From Arthrobacter antibioticus (GTDB lineage Bacteria > Actinomycetota > Actinomycetes > Actinomycetales > Micrococcaceae): a stretch of 64,000 nucleotides of DNA. The notes under the pieces are model-generated. The model searched no databases and had not been told where the DNA came from. It saw nothing but the letters and a program-made list of their open reading frames with translations. A program made the position numbers and the translations under genes. The stretch covers positions 173,142 to 237,141 of the forward strand of contig NZ_JASISQ010000001.1 of assembly GCF_030063205.1 (NCBI RefSeq). Reading direction: 5' to 3'. This document shows, one piece after another, positions 46,758 to 54,933 of this stretch; the stretch's first letter is position 1; the number at the start of each line of letters is the position of its first letter.

Positions 46758-49142
46758 ATGGATACAGGAGCTCACGCGCCGATTTCGGCAGCGCACCAAG
46801 CCGACACCCATGATTTGATCCGTGTGCAGGGCGCCAGGGTGAACAACCTTAAGAACATAAGCGTTGAAATCCCTAAGCGCCGCCTGACAGTGTTTACGGG
46901 TGTTTCTGGTTCCGGGAAAAGCTCGCTGGTATTTGGCACCATAGCCGCGGAATCTCAGCGGATGATCAATGAAACGTACAGCGCATTCGTACAAGGTTTC
47001 ATGCCGGCTCTGGCCCGTCCCGACGTCGACGTTCTGGAGGGTCTGACCACTGCGATCCTGGTGGATCAAGAGCGAATGGGTGCCAATCCGCGTTCTACAG
47101 TTGGCACAGTTACCGATGCCAACGCCATGCTTCGTATCGTATTTAGCCGGTTGGCCCAGCCGCATGTTGGCTCACCCCAGGCCTACTCTTTCAACGTCGC
47201 TTCCATTTCAGGCGCCGGGGCCGTCACTACCCGGCGTGCAGGGGAAGAGATCAAGGAACGGCGCAGCTTTTCTATTACTGGAGGCATGTGCCCTCGCTGT
47301 GACGGAATGGGGAAAGTTAACGACTTCAACCTCAACGCATTATTTGATGCCGATAAGTCCCTGTCCGAGGGTGCGCTCAGGGTCCCCGGATACAGTATGG
47401 ACGGCTGGTATGGACGCATCTTCGCTGGCTCGGGCCTCTTCAACATGGACAAGAAGATAGGAAAGTTCAGCAAGCAGGAACTGCACGACCTGCTGTACAA
47501 GGAACCACTGAAAATCAAGGTTGACGGCATTAACCTCACCTATGAAGGGGTTATCGTCAAGATGCAAAAGTCGATACTCGCCAAGGACGTGGACTCATTG
47601 CAGCCCCATATCCGCTCTTTCGTGGACCGCGCCGTTGTCTTCACCATCTGCCCGGAATGCAAAGGCACCCGGTTGGCAGAGCATGCACGGTCTTCAACAA
47701 TCCATGGTGTCAGTATTGCCGATGCTTGCGCCATGCAAATCAGTGACCTCGCCGATTGGGTCAAAGGCCTTAATGAGCCCTCGGTAGGCCCCTTGCTTGA
47801 TGCTTTGAGCGATAGCCTTCATTCTTTTGTTGAGATAGGTCTTGGTTACCTTTCCCTTGACCGGCCATCTGGCACGCTTTCTGGTGGCGAAGCCCAGCGC
47901 ACCAAAATGATCCGCCATCTAGGTTCCTCACTGACGGATATCACGTACGTTTTCGATGAGCCCACCATTGGGCTGCATCCCCACGATATTGCCCGGATGA
48001 ACAGGCTTCTTCTGCAATTGCGGGACAAAGGCAATACAGTTCTGGTGGTTGAGCACAAACCGGAAACCATAGCCATAGCTGATCACGTAGTTGACCTTGG
48101 ACCACGTGCTGGCGTTTTGGGTGGGGAAGTGGTTTTTGAAGGCAATGTTGCCGCCCTCCGGGATAGCGGCACAATCACAGGCCACCATTTAGATGACAGG
48201 GTCCGTTTGAAAGCTGAGGTCCGGAAGGGATCCAGTGCGATTTCAGTTCGTGGAGCTAACGAGAATAACCTTAAAGACATGGACGTGGACATTCCTCTGG
48301 GTGTTCTCACCGTGATCACGGGGGTAGCCGGTTCAGGCAAGAGTTCCCTTATCCACGGCTCGGTGTCGGGGCTGGACGGGGTTGTCACTATTGGTCAAGG
48401 GGCAATCCGCGGGTCTCGCAGAAGTAACCCTGCCACTTACACGGGACTGCTTGAGCCGATCCGAAAAGCGTTCGCCAAAGTCAACGGAGTCAAGGCCGCC
48501 TTGTTCAGCGCAAACTCCGAAGGCGCCTGCCCCAGCTGCAGTGGGGCTGGGGTAATTTTCACCGATCTAGGTATGATGGCCGGCATCTCCACTACCTGCC
48601 AGGAATGCGAGGGCCGTCGCTTCCAGAAGGCGGTTTTGACATATCGGTTGGGCGGAAAGAACATCAGCGAGGTCCTGAGCATGTCGGTAAACCAGGCTGA
48701 GCAATTCTTCGGTGCAGGGGAGGCCAAGCTTCCGGCTGGGCATAAGATCCTTAGCCGCCTATCCGACGTCGGACTTGGCTACCTGACGCTGGGCCAGCCT
48801 TTGACAACTCTCTCCGGTGGCGAGCGGCAACGCATTAAGCTGGCCACCCATCTGGGGGAGAAGGGCGGGACCTACGTCCTGGATGAACCTACATCTGGTT
48901 TGCATTTAGCTGACGTAGAGAAATTGCTGGGACTCCTTGACAGGCTGGTTGAGTCTGGCAAATCAATCATAGTGATTGAACATCACCAAGCCGTCATGGC
49001 GCATGCTGACTGGCTCATCGATATTGGGCCAGGCGCAGGACACGCAGGCGGCGAGATCGTATTTGAAGGTACGCCGGCTGAGTTGGTGCAATCACAAGCT
49101 ACTGTGACGGGCGAATATCTAGCGGCCTACGTTAGCTCATAG
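46758..49142 (+). CDS. UvrA-like ABC ATPase (short, UvrA2/drug-resistance type)
   Basis: 794 residues, about 150 shorter than true UvrA. Two ABC modules with Walker [10 protein letters not shown] and GVAGSGKSS, signatures [11 protein letters not shown] and [11 protein letters not shown], Walker B in [11 protein letters not shown] and [11 protein letters not shown]. Zinc-finger pairs CPRC, CPEC, CPSC and CQEC are present. The region for UvrB binding seems reduced, so this is a paralogue rather than the repair enzyme. Such proteins are linked to tolerance to DNA-binding antibiotics in Streptomyces. Last intact chromosomal-type gene before the dif-like site. Confidence 0.9.
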   Translation: MDTGAHAPISAAHQADTHDLIRVQGARVNNLKNISVEIPKRRLTVFTGVSGSGKSSLVFGTIAAESQRMINETYSAFVQGFMPALARPDVDVLEGLTTAILVDQERMGANPRSTVGTVTDANAMLRIVFSRLAQPHVGSPQAYSFNVASISGAGAVTTRRAGEEIKERRSFSITGGMCPRCDGMGKVNDFNLNALFDADKSLSEGALRVPGYSMDGWYGRIFAGSGLFNMDKKIGKFSKQELHDLLYKEPLKIKVDGINLTYEGVIVKMQKSILAKDVDSLQPHIRSFVDRAVVFTICPECKGTRLAEHARSSTIHGVSIADACAMQISDLADWVKGLNEPSVGPLLDALSDSLHSFVEIGLGYLSLDRPSGTLSGGEAQRTKMIRHLGSSLTDITYVFDEPTIGLHPHDIARMNRLLLQLRDKGNTVLVVEHKPETIAIADHVVDLGPRAGVLGGEVVFEGNVAALRDSGTITGHHLDDRVRLKAEVRKGSSAISVRGANENNLKDMDVDIPLGVLTVITGVAGSGKSSLIHGSVSGLDGVVTIGQGAIRGSRRSNPATYTGLLEPIRKAFAKVNGVKAALFSANSEGACPSCSGAGVIFTDLGMMAGISTTCQECEGRRFQKAVLTYRLGGKNISEVLSMSVNQAEQFFGAGEAKLPAGHKILSRLSDVGLGYLTLGQPLTTLSGGERQRIKLATHLGEKGGTYVLDEPTSGLHLADVEKLLGLLDRLVESGKSIIVIEHHQAVMAHADWLIDIGPGAGHAGGEIVFEGTPAELVQSQATVTGEYLAAYVSS

Positions 49143-49174
49143 GCCGCGATCCCCCATTTTGGTACATCAGATAT

Positions 49175-49202
49175 TGTGCCGATAATCTACATTATGTAAA
49201 GC
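49175..49202 (+). other. Chromosomal dif-like site (XerC/XerD recombination site)
   Basis: XerC arm TGTGCCGATAA (49175-49185), 6-bp centre TCTACA, XerD arm TTATGTAAAGC (49192-49202). As I remember it, the actinobacterial dif consensus has the core CCGATAATVNACATTATGT; that core is matched perfectly, and over 28 positions I count four differences. The site is in an AT-rich gap between uvrA-like and the fic remnant, at the point where gene orientation switches from mainly plus to mainly minus. Confidence 0.78.
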
Positions 49203-49271
49203 TAACTTTGCGAAGAGCCTTACTTTCTAAATCTGGCCCATCCCACAGACCCTTTACTGTCACATTTTTAA

Positions 49272-49706
49272 TCAGCCGTGAATCCCGTGATGAATGTCGT
49301 TGAGCTGGCTATCGTAGCCGGCGAACTAATAGCTGGAAGTTCCATGCAGACGATTGGCGCGGCTTATCTCTGCGGCCAAGTGTTGGGTGAATGGCTCGAT
49401 GTTCTCCGTCTGGGCGAACGGCTGTCCTTTGATGATGTTCACTGTGCGAATGTCTCCTGCCCACGGATAAACATCCTGGAACAGGTGCTGATGAATTGAC
49501 TGGACATGGACAAGATCGTAAGTTCCCTCAATCGTCCTTTCACTCAGTTGGACCGCCTGGGCTTCCACCATGTCAGCTTCAATGACCCGAAGTTCCTCCC
49601 ACGTGCTCGCGTCAACCAGGTTGCGAAGAATCCCGGTATTCGGATCCAGGTAACCGTTCCAGGGTTCTTGCTCGTCCCCCACCTCCCAGGATTGTGAGCT
49701 GCTCAC
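49272..49706 (-). pseudogene. Fic-domain toxin remnant
   Basis: GTG 49706, overlapping the antitoxin stop (GTGA). Codons 1-126 give a Fic N-terminal part (WNGYLDPNTGILRNLVDA, LVHVQSIHQHLFQDVYPWAG, IRTVNIIKGQPF); then a TAG at 49326-49328. In the same frame the protein would continue FAGYDSQLNDIHHGIHG to a TGA at 49272-49274. In functional Fic proteins that stretch reads LNxIHPFxxGNGRxxR, so the catalytic loop is lost both by the stop and by divergence. Fic proteins transfer AMP to target proteins; this copy cannot. It ends 70 bases from the dif-like site. Confidence 0.8.
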
Positions 49707-49894
49707 AGCTGACGGAGTTCCTTCGTCAACTCCACCATCTCGTCAGCGTCGATTTCGCCACGGGCCCAGCGGTCCTGTACCGCGCGGGCCTGATCAGAAG
49801 AACGTCCTCCTTCCATCTCCGTTGAATGGCGAATATCAGCCAACGCGGACTGTCGTTCAACAACCTGGGCAGGCGTTAGTTTCTACTTCATCAT
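49703..49894 (-). pseudogene. VbhA-type antitoxin, nonsense codon at position 4
   Basis: With the ribosome-binding site GGAGAGG before ATG 49894, the gene reads Met-Met-Lys-TAG, then an unbroken frame KLTPAQVVERQSALADIRHS to ELRQL and TGA. The peptide carries STEMEG, which fits the (S/T)xxxE(G/N) inhibitory motif that blocks Fic active sites, and a C-terminal QDRWARGEIDADEMV typical of VbhA antitoxins. No good internal start lies between the TAG and the motif. It is coupled to fic by a GTGA overlap. Confidence 0.75.
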
Positions 49895-50218
49895 GATGGA
49901 GCCTCTCCGTGTGGGTGTTCCTAGTTCACTTCTATCAACTTTAAAGAAATCGTTACAGATCATTTTGGCAATTGAGCAGGGCTTTCGGTGAAGCTTTACC
50001 TCCGGATTTCCGGGCTTTTCCTGCGCCCCTGGTGCATCGTCAGAAGCGTCCGCCTGTAGCTCCCTGTTCACTATGCTTTCGCAATTCTCATCGAACCGGC
50101 AAAGAGGATTTACTTCTCCATCCCCAACGCAATCATCCCTTCGGCAGACGGTTCGTTTTGCGCAGCTCGTCACGCTCAACCAGGATACGGTCGCGTTCTG
50201 TCATGTGCCGCCGCTCCC
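49895..50218. other. 324-base stretch without a recognisable gene
   Basis: Between hicB and the antitoxin remnant. On the minus strand a 23-codon frame starts at ATG 50204 after GGGGAG (MTERDRILVERDELRKTNRL..) and ends at 50133; it begins 15 bases after hicB and may be the N-terminal stub of a lost gene. Nothing else is recognisable. Confidence 0.4.
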
Positions 50219-50599
50219 CTACTTGAGGATCTGCGCGATGCGCTGGAACGTGTAGCCGGTCAACGCGCCAATGTCCTTGAGCGTGTAGCCCTGCCCCTTC
50301 AAGGTTCGGGCAAGATCAGCCAAGCGGGCATCAACATCGGCTTTAGCCGCCGTGAGTTGGCCCTGTGCCTGGTGCCAGGACTCGCTGGCTGCTTTCGCGT
50401 CCTCGGGCAACGTGTAGGCGACGTTGACGGCTACCTGATCGGCGGGCATGTCCAGAATGACGGCGGCCAGATCTGCGGCCTGCTCCTGGATTTTCTCGAT
50501 GGTCTTACACTGCGTCAAGCCATCGATTTCCGGGATGCTGACCATCCACCATTTACCTTCTTTGTAGGCGGTGACTTCCAATGTCCTGACCGTAGTCAT
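50219..50599 (-). CDS. hicB: HicB-like antitoxin
   Basis: 126 residues. N-terminal HicB fold (EVTAYKEGKWWMVSIPEIDG) that inhibits the HicA ribonuclease, and a C-terminal helix-turn-helix-like part (GYTLKDIGALTGYTFQRIAQ) for autoregulation. ATG preceded by AAAGGA. The partner hicA lies 56 bases upstream and is frameshifted, so the antitoxin is now an orphan. Confidence 0.8.
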   Translation of the reverse strand: MTTVRTLEVTAYKEGKWWMVSIPEIDGLTQCKTIEKIQEQAADLAAVILDMPADQVAVNVAYTLPEDAKAASESWHQAQGQLTAAKADVDARLADLARTLKGQGYTLKDIGALTGYTFQRIAQILK

Positions 50600-50655
50600 C
50601 TCAGTGTTCCTTTCGTTCGCGGGACGCCCCCCTTAGAGGCCTCCCGCTTCGTTGT

Positions 50656-50855
50656 TTACTTACAGTTACTCGGGAAGGTATCTAGTTTCTTTGCCAGCTT
50701 GGTAAGAACGCATGCACTGATTTCGTTATGTCGAGGAATTAGCTCTCTTTGACCGTTGGGCCCCTCCCATATTTCGTGCCCTCGGTATAGCGCACAAGGT
50801 ACCAGCCGTTGGCTTTGAGTATTTTCAACACGTCCCACTTTTTCTGCGCTTTCAC
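50656..50855 (-). pseudogene. hicA: HicA-like toxin, frameshifted
   Basis: From GTG 50855 the frame reads KAQKKWDVLKILKANGWYLV, the N-terminal half of a HicA double-stranded-RNA-binding toxin, then shifts around 50780-50800. The second half continues in another frame: HEIWEGPNGQRELIPRHNEIS and TKLAKKL. The HicA His is in GHEIW, exactly at the break. Total length 200 bases is not a multiple of three. One indel would restore a protein of about 66 residues. Confidence 0.7.
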
Positions 50856-50887
50856 ACGACGATTCTAACAGGATTTGAATATACAGT

Positions 50888-51146
50888 TCAAACATAATTA
50901 GAACTATTTGCGAGTTTTTCTATCTTATCTGGCCAGAATCCTGACCAATGGTCTGGATCGTCATCATTGACTATTACTACTGGCGCTTGTGAGTGCCCAC
51001 GGTCTTCTGTGATGCATTCCAGTGCTTCGGGGACTTTGCGTGAGGTTTACGATGACGTAGCTAATCCCTGTACTGTCCAGGGCCCTGTAGGTGGCGTTGC
51101 ACTGAACGCAAGTGGGCTTGCTATACATGGTAACGGTGGCGCTCAT
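50888..51146 (-). pseudogene. nrdH: NrdH-like glutaredoxin, single-base frameshift
   Basis: ATG 51146 follows AAGGAG. The first half reads VTMYSKPTCVQCNATYRALD with the CVQC redox motif, then NLTQSP; after the CCCC run (GGGG at 51029-51032 on the plus strand) the frame changes and continues EALECITEDRG, SQAPVVIVNDD and HWSGFWPDKI, the NrdH C-terminus with its WSGFRPD-type motif. Removing one C gives one frame of about 85 residues. NrdH reduces class Ib ribonucleotide reductase; no nrdE/nrdF genes are nearby. Confidence 0.8.
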
Positions 51147-51169
51147 TTCGCTTCTCCTTGCCCTGGAGC

Positions 51170-51199
51170 TGGTGGTCCCGCCGTGCGGCGGGACCACCA
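51170..51199. repeat. GC-rich perfect hairpin upstream of nrdH remnant
   Basis: TGGTGGTCCCGCCG (51170-51183), TG, CGGCGGGACCACCA (51186-51199). No T-run on either side. It separates the nrdH remnant from the upstream small pseudogene on the minus strand and may be an attenuator or weak terminator. Confidence 0.75.
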
Positions 51200-51204
51200 G
51201 GTGG

Positions 51205-51609
51205 TTAGCAGTCGCAGGGGACTTTGTATTCGGCTTTTATGCTCTCCAAGCTTGGCGCTAGATCCTTTGAACCGTCAGACTGTCCGGCGTTCCAGTACCA
51301 AAAAGCAACACGGCCAATGGCCTCATTGCAAGCAGCCCAGCTGCGGTCTTAATTCGCGGTGAGATCTCCCTCAACATAGATACCGAAGCCCTAGAGGCGG
51401 CGGGCTCCATCGCGTACGACGCGAACAAAGCCGATCACATAGGGCCACTGTCCAAAGTCATAACCGTCCTTGCCCCATAAAGCTAAGGCGGTCCAGCCCT
51501 GCGCATTGGCGCGTTCCATATAGTCATAACCGCTCCATCCATCAGAGCTGGGGAGGTTCTTCTCTGAGATGGTTTCCTGGGTGTCAGCGGTCTTAATAAT
51601 CGTTCCCAT
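51205..51609 (-). pseudogene. Small hypothetical protein gene with two in-frame stops
   Basis: ATG 51609 follows GGAAGGAAG. The frame codes 72 residues (SSDGWSGYDYMERANAQGW, FGQWPYVIGFVRVVRDG) to a TAG at 51391-51393, then continues GFGIYVEGDLTAN, TAA, DRSWAACNEAIGRVAFWYW and ends LESIKAEYKVPCDC with TAA at 51205-51207. Aromatic-rich composition is consistent across both stops, so I read it as one gene of 134 residues that has been cut. Function unknown. Confidence 0.65.
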
Positions 51610-51626
51610 ATCGCGCTTCCTTCCGG

Positions 51627-51690
51627 TAGATTCCCTGCTTCCTCATGTCTTTAGTCTTTATTATCTAGACATGTATATATAGGGAATCTA
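51627..51690. repeat. 64-bp symmetric nested inverted repeat
   Basis: Outer arms TAGATTCCCT (51627-51636) and AGGGAATCTA (51681-51690), inner arms CATGTCT (51644-51650) and AGACATG (51667-51673); both gaps between outer and inner arms are exactly 7 bases, and the centre is 16 bases. The gap sequences themselves are not complementary. It lies 18 bases before the small pseudogene's ATG on the minus strand. Confidence 0.85.
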
Positions 51691-51923
51691 GGCAATATAT
51701 GGAATAAGTTTTCCGGATTATTCTGGCGTGCGCTGCGGTTGGTAGATATGGGGCGGGGCGCTCAGTGCCCCGGCGTAAATCCCTCTGCGCTTGAACACTC
51801 ACCCCGGCACATTAGCTGCCCTCATCACCAGAGGTACCCCGGCAGCGCTCAGGACCGACCCATGAGAAAGTTATCAGTTCCAGCGGAAGCGACGATGACT
51901 AGCAGCCGAGCCTGAACCCACGA

Positions 51924-51966
51924 CTAAGAAACCCGACCCAGCGCAAAGCCGATTCGGGTTTCTTAG
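51924..51966 (-). terminator. Probable terminator of the small secreted protein gene
   Basis: Arms CTAAGAAACCCGA and TCGGGTTTCTTAG around a 17-base loop, about 10 bases beyond the gene's stop; the arm itself ends TTTCTTAG on the minus strand. Confidence 0.7.
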
Positions 51967-51976
51967 CGACATAGGT

Positions 51977-52213
51977 TCACATGTTAAACATCAGGCGCCA
52001 CTGCTTTGGGACACCGTTGCTATATGAATGGGCGGTGCACCATTGAACGATTGTTCCGCGCTGGGCATAGTAGCTAGCTGCTTGCTGACACTGTGACAAG
52101 ACGTTGTAGTGGTAAACGCGCAAAGTGGCTGCTTGGGCCGGCACTGCTCCTCCAACGAGCGCTGATCCAGCGATGCTTAGTCCCACGAGTGCTGCGATGA
52201 TTTTATGTTTCAT
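51977..52213 (-). CDS. Small secreted protein, function unknown
   Basis: 78 residues, ATG after GGAG. Signal peptide KHKIIAALVGLSIAGSALVG with a probable signal-peptidase site after AQA; the mature part of about 50 residues has two Cys (QCQQ and WCTAH) that could form one disulfide, and several Tyr and Gln. No family recognised. It lies downstream of a membrane-protein gene on the same strand and has its own terminator. Confidence 0.75.
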   Translation of the reverse strand: MKHKIIAALVGLSIAGSALVGGAVPAQAATLRVYHYNVLSQCQQAASYYAQRGTIVQWCTAHSYSNGVPKQWRLMFNM

Positions 52214-52402
52214 TGTCTGCTCCGTTGTTTGGCTTGCTGGGTATAACTGAAGCTACCGGACGCAGCGTCAGGCAGGAATGGGCAGGGGTGCCCACCTACG
52301 CCGCTAGTTATCTATACTCGGCTCTAAGCTCTCTCCCAAGTAGGCAGTGGAGCTACGCTGTATGTTTGAGTTTCCTGACAGGCCTGAAAATTTATTTCTT
52401 TC

Positions 52403-52927
52403 CTAACATGCTGGAGCTGCTGGAGCGTTATAGGAAACAATCTCCCAAGACTGAACTGCCTGAGCGTTGGTGTAATCCCTCATTCCCATAGCCCCAGGAA
52501 ATTTCTGCACGGCTGCTATCCCCTCCTCCTTGGAACCGCACAATTGCGTTGTTTTCATAATCAATGGTTCCGCCAATGTGGAGTCAGGTTCTCGCGATGC
52601 CGTGAGCATAGTCTTTTCACAAATGGTGAGAGAGATGGCAGTTTTCGCTACAGGTGTTTTGCTGCTTCTGTTAGCACCTCCAAACACGTTTGCTACAAAG
52701 ATCACAGAGATTACGAGGAGGATGGGAGCGCCTCCTACTATCCAAGCCCACTGAGTATTACTTAGAACACGACTCGCTGCTGGAATGGTGGGTTGGGCAG
52801 CACGATTCGAATTTTCGTTGATCTGTTGAGTGGCCTGTTGCTGCTGCACAGAGAACGATTGGAATCCAGGCATCAGAAACGGCCGAAGGGGTAGCCCGGG
52901 ATTTGAAGCAAAAAATGGTGCCTCCAT
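52403..52927 (-). CDS. Single-pass membrane protein, function unknown
   Basis: 174 residues. A Gln-rich N-terminus (SFSVQQQQATQQINENSN), one transmembrane helix (WIVGGAPILLVISVIFVANV) and an extracytoplasmic part with Cys in TICEKT, QLCGSK and the last residue. SKEEGIAAVQKFPGAMGMRDYT resembles a short repeat found in actinobacterial lipoproteins and membrane proteins, but I cannot name the family. The upstream start is uncertain: GGTAGAGC before ATG 52927 is weak. Confidence 0.55.
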   Translation of the reverse strand: MEAPFFASNPGLPLRPFLMPGFQSFSVQQQQATQQINENSNRAAQPTIPAASRVLSNTQWAWIVGGAPILLVISVIFVANVFGGANRSSKTPVAKTAISLTICEKTMLTASREPDSTLAEPLIMKTTQLCGSKEEGIAAVQKFPGAMGMRDYTNAQAVQSWEIVSYNAPAAPAC

Positions 52928-53014
52928 GGCTCTACCTGCTGCTCGACGGCAGCATCAATAGCTTTTTCTTTCCCGTAGATATTGTTCATGCGCCTCCATA
53001 TAAGAGCTTTCTGA

Positions 53015-53119
53015 TTACAAAAGATCCCGATAGCGTCCTTGGGAAGCCTCAGCTGCCATCCGTCGCTGCTGCTGGGCGGCCTGGACTGCAGCCGTCGTAG
53101 GGTCGAGTGAAGCAGTCAT
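53015..53119 (-). CDS. Possible small helical protein (34 residues) or gene fragment
   Basis: ATG 53119 after GGGGGA; TASLDPTTAAVQAAQQQRRM then TAA at 53015-53017. The frame continues after the TAA for 20 more helical codons (YMEAHEQYLRERKSY), so it may be the broken start of a longer helical protein. It precedes the membrane-protein gene on the same strand. Confidence 0.35.
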   Translation of the reverse strand: MTASLDPTTAAVQAAQQQRRMAAEASQGRYRDLL

Positions 53120-53643
53120 GGAATCCCCCATAGTTGTGCCGAGCGCTCTAGGTATCATAGGTGAGAGCAACGAAACAATGCGGGAGTTGCAATCCCTACC
53201 TAGTAGTCGCCCCTCAACTGCTCCTCCACCAGTCCCAATGGAACCGGTACGGAATTACACGATAGACCGCTCCATGCCTCGGTTCTCACAGATGAAAATG
53301 CGCTCTGAAAAGAGTGTCCAACTTCCTTCCCCTCGCGGACGGGCTGGAGGTCTTGGAAGTCATAGAACGCAATTGCACAATAGGCCACCCCATGACCCGA
53401 TCCTCGCCATCTAAGAAAACTCCGGTCCACAGAGACCGTTCCACTTCCTTAGAACTGGGACACTCCCCCGTTTGATACTCCGCTAAAAGTCATCTGCCGG
53501 GACTCTGCGTAACCTGCCTGTGCCAAAAGCTATACCAAAAGTAGCCCTCACTGCTTAGATATGATCCTTGGTTTTGGTATGCACACGATGATATGGCCCG
53601 ATGGCCTGGCCGATCAGGCCCGTGCCACGTAAAAAGTTGCCCG
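53120..53643. other. 524-base region without a convincing gene
   Basis: Open frames exist on both strands but none has a family, good ribosome-binding site and coding-like composition. A 9-bp inverted repeat ATACCAAAA/TTTTGGTAT (about 53531 and 53572) and GGCCTG-GCCGAT-CAGGCC close to 53600-53620 are the only structures; the latter may terminate the umuDC transcript. Confidence 0.5.
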
Positions 53644-54933
53644 TTATGACGCTTTCGCTATGGGTAGTTCATCCCAGTGAGTGGTGTATCTCGGTGAGAG
53701 CATGTCGCGTTTCATGGACCAGTCCGGGCCACCCTTGACCCCGCCGGCGCCCAGGCCGATACTGCCACGGCCATATTTTTTGGTGACGTTTTCCAGGAGT
53801 TCCCCGATGTGGTGTTCTTCGTGCGGGTTCTCAAAGAGTTCTAAGGGTGGCTGATTCCCGGTGGGCCGTAGATCAGTGAGGAGGATCCCGGCGCGCACAT
53901 ATTTGACGCCGTCTACGATTCTGGGGATCAGGGCGAATGCTGCCCGTCCCAATAGGACAGGATCCGCGGTCGGCATCGGTAAGGGAACGCACACCGAAGG
54001 GTAGGAAGTATCTCCTGGGTTGTAATAGGACGTCGCCGCGAATGCTGTCATGACTTTGGCCTGGAGGTGGTGTTTGGCTAGGCGGGCGCTGGCCCGTTGC
54101 GCGTACAAACTCAATACTTGACGCATTCCGGCTTGGGTGGTGATTGGGGTCGAAAAGGATCGAGAGAAGATCAGTTGGTCACGGCCCAATCGTTCCTCTT
54201 CCATAGGGATGCAAGGGGTGCCTTGTAACTCTAGGACGGTGCGCATCATCACGATAGAGAACCGATCCCGGATCATCACCGGGTTCGCGTTTCTCAAATC
54301 AAGGATTGAGCGGATACCTAGAGCGTTCAGGCGTTGAGTGAGCCGGGTGGCAACTCCCCAGATTTCAATCACTGAAAGCCCTGCCATGAGGTGTTCGCGC
54401 TGTGCCAGGGGTACGGAGTCCCAGTGGCACACCCCGTGGAAGTCTGGATTGTTCTTGGCGTATTTATTACTCAATTTGGCTAACGTTTTTGAGGAAGCAA
54501 TACCAACACAGACCGGTACACCGCAGTTTCGACGCACAGCATCTTTCATTGCCTTCCCCAGTGCTCTGAGTTCTTCTGGAGTTCCTTTCACGGTGCAGAA
54601 CGCTTCGTCAATGCTGTAGATCTCAATTTCATGGCTGAATCGTCCTAACAGCTCCATGACCCGGGCACTGACGTCTCCGTAGAGTTCATAGTTACTTGAT
54701 TTAGCGATCAAACCCCATTCTTTCGCTCGGGGAGCGAGTTTGAACCACGGCTCTCCCATGGCGATCCCTAACGCCTTGGCCTCAGCGCTACGAGTGACCG
54801 CGCACCCATCATTATTGGATAACACGATCACCGGTTTGCCCTCCAAAGAAGGATCAAACGCCCGTTCAGCACTGGCATAGAAGCTATTGACGTCTACATG
54901 AGCGATAGCCTGCATCCGTTCCACAACAAGCAC
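53644..54933 (-). CDS. umuC: Y-family DNA polymerase (UmuC type)
   Basis: 429 residues, GTG directly after the umuD TAG. Error-prone translesion polymerase: HVDVNSFYASAERAFDP with the first catalytic Asp, SNNDGCAVTRSAEAKALGI, YSIDEAF with the acidic pair, and ASSKTLAKLSNKYAK. The UmuC-type C-terminal domain (LTDLRPTGNQPPLELF, RGSIGLG) is present. With the upstream S24 protein it forms a pol V-like unit. Confidence 0.95.
   Translation of the reverse strand: MLVVERMQAIAHVDVNSFYASAERAFDPSLEGKPVIVLSNNDGCAVTRSAEAKALGIAMGEPWFKLAPRAKEWGLIAKSSNYELYGDVSARVMELLGRFSHEIEIYSIDEAFCTVKGTPEELRALGKAMKDAVRRNCGVPVCVGIASSKTLAKLSNKYAKNNPDFHGVCHWDSVPLAQREHLMAGLSVIEIWGVATRLTQRLNALGIRSILDLRNANPVMIRDRFSIVMMRTVLELQGTPCIPMEEERLGRDQLIFSRSFSTPITTQAGMRQVLSLYAQRASARLAKHHLQAKVMTAFAATSYYNPGDTSYPSVCVPLPMPTADPVLLGRAAFALIPRIVDGVKYVRAGILLTDLRPTGNQPPLELFENPHEEHHIGELLENVTKKYGRGSIGLGAGGVKGGPDWSMKRDMLSPRYTTHWDELPIAKAS

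Larger units (their letters stand above)
51610..51976. other. 367-base intergenic region with nested inverted repeats
   Basis: Contains the 64-bp nested palindromic structure at 51627-51690 and, at 51924-51966, the terminator of the small secreted protein gene. In the middle (51700-51920) there is a further GC-rich hairpin-forming stretch (GGGGCG..CGCTCAGTGCCCC) and no gene. Confidence 0.6.

Noticed and set aside
49883..50179. 98-codon minus-strand frame ending at the antitoxin TAG
   Set aside because: It only runs into the antitoxin's MMK-TAG; composition is Cys/Arg-rich without a family, and the real ribosome-binding site lies before ATG 49894.
50133..50204. 23-residue peptide MTERDRILVERDELRKTNRL..
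   Set aside because: Good ribosome-binding site and position after hicB, but too short to assign; kept only as a note in the intergenic entry.
53200..53430. 76-codon minus-strand frame
   Set aside because: Starts with GTG without a ribosome-binding site, no recognisable domain, and competing frames are equally long.
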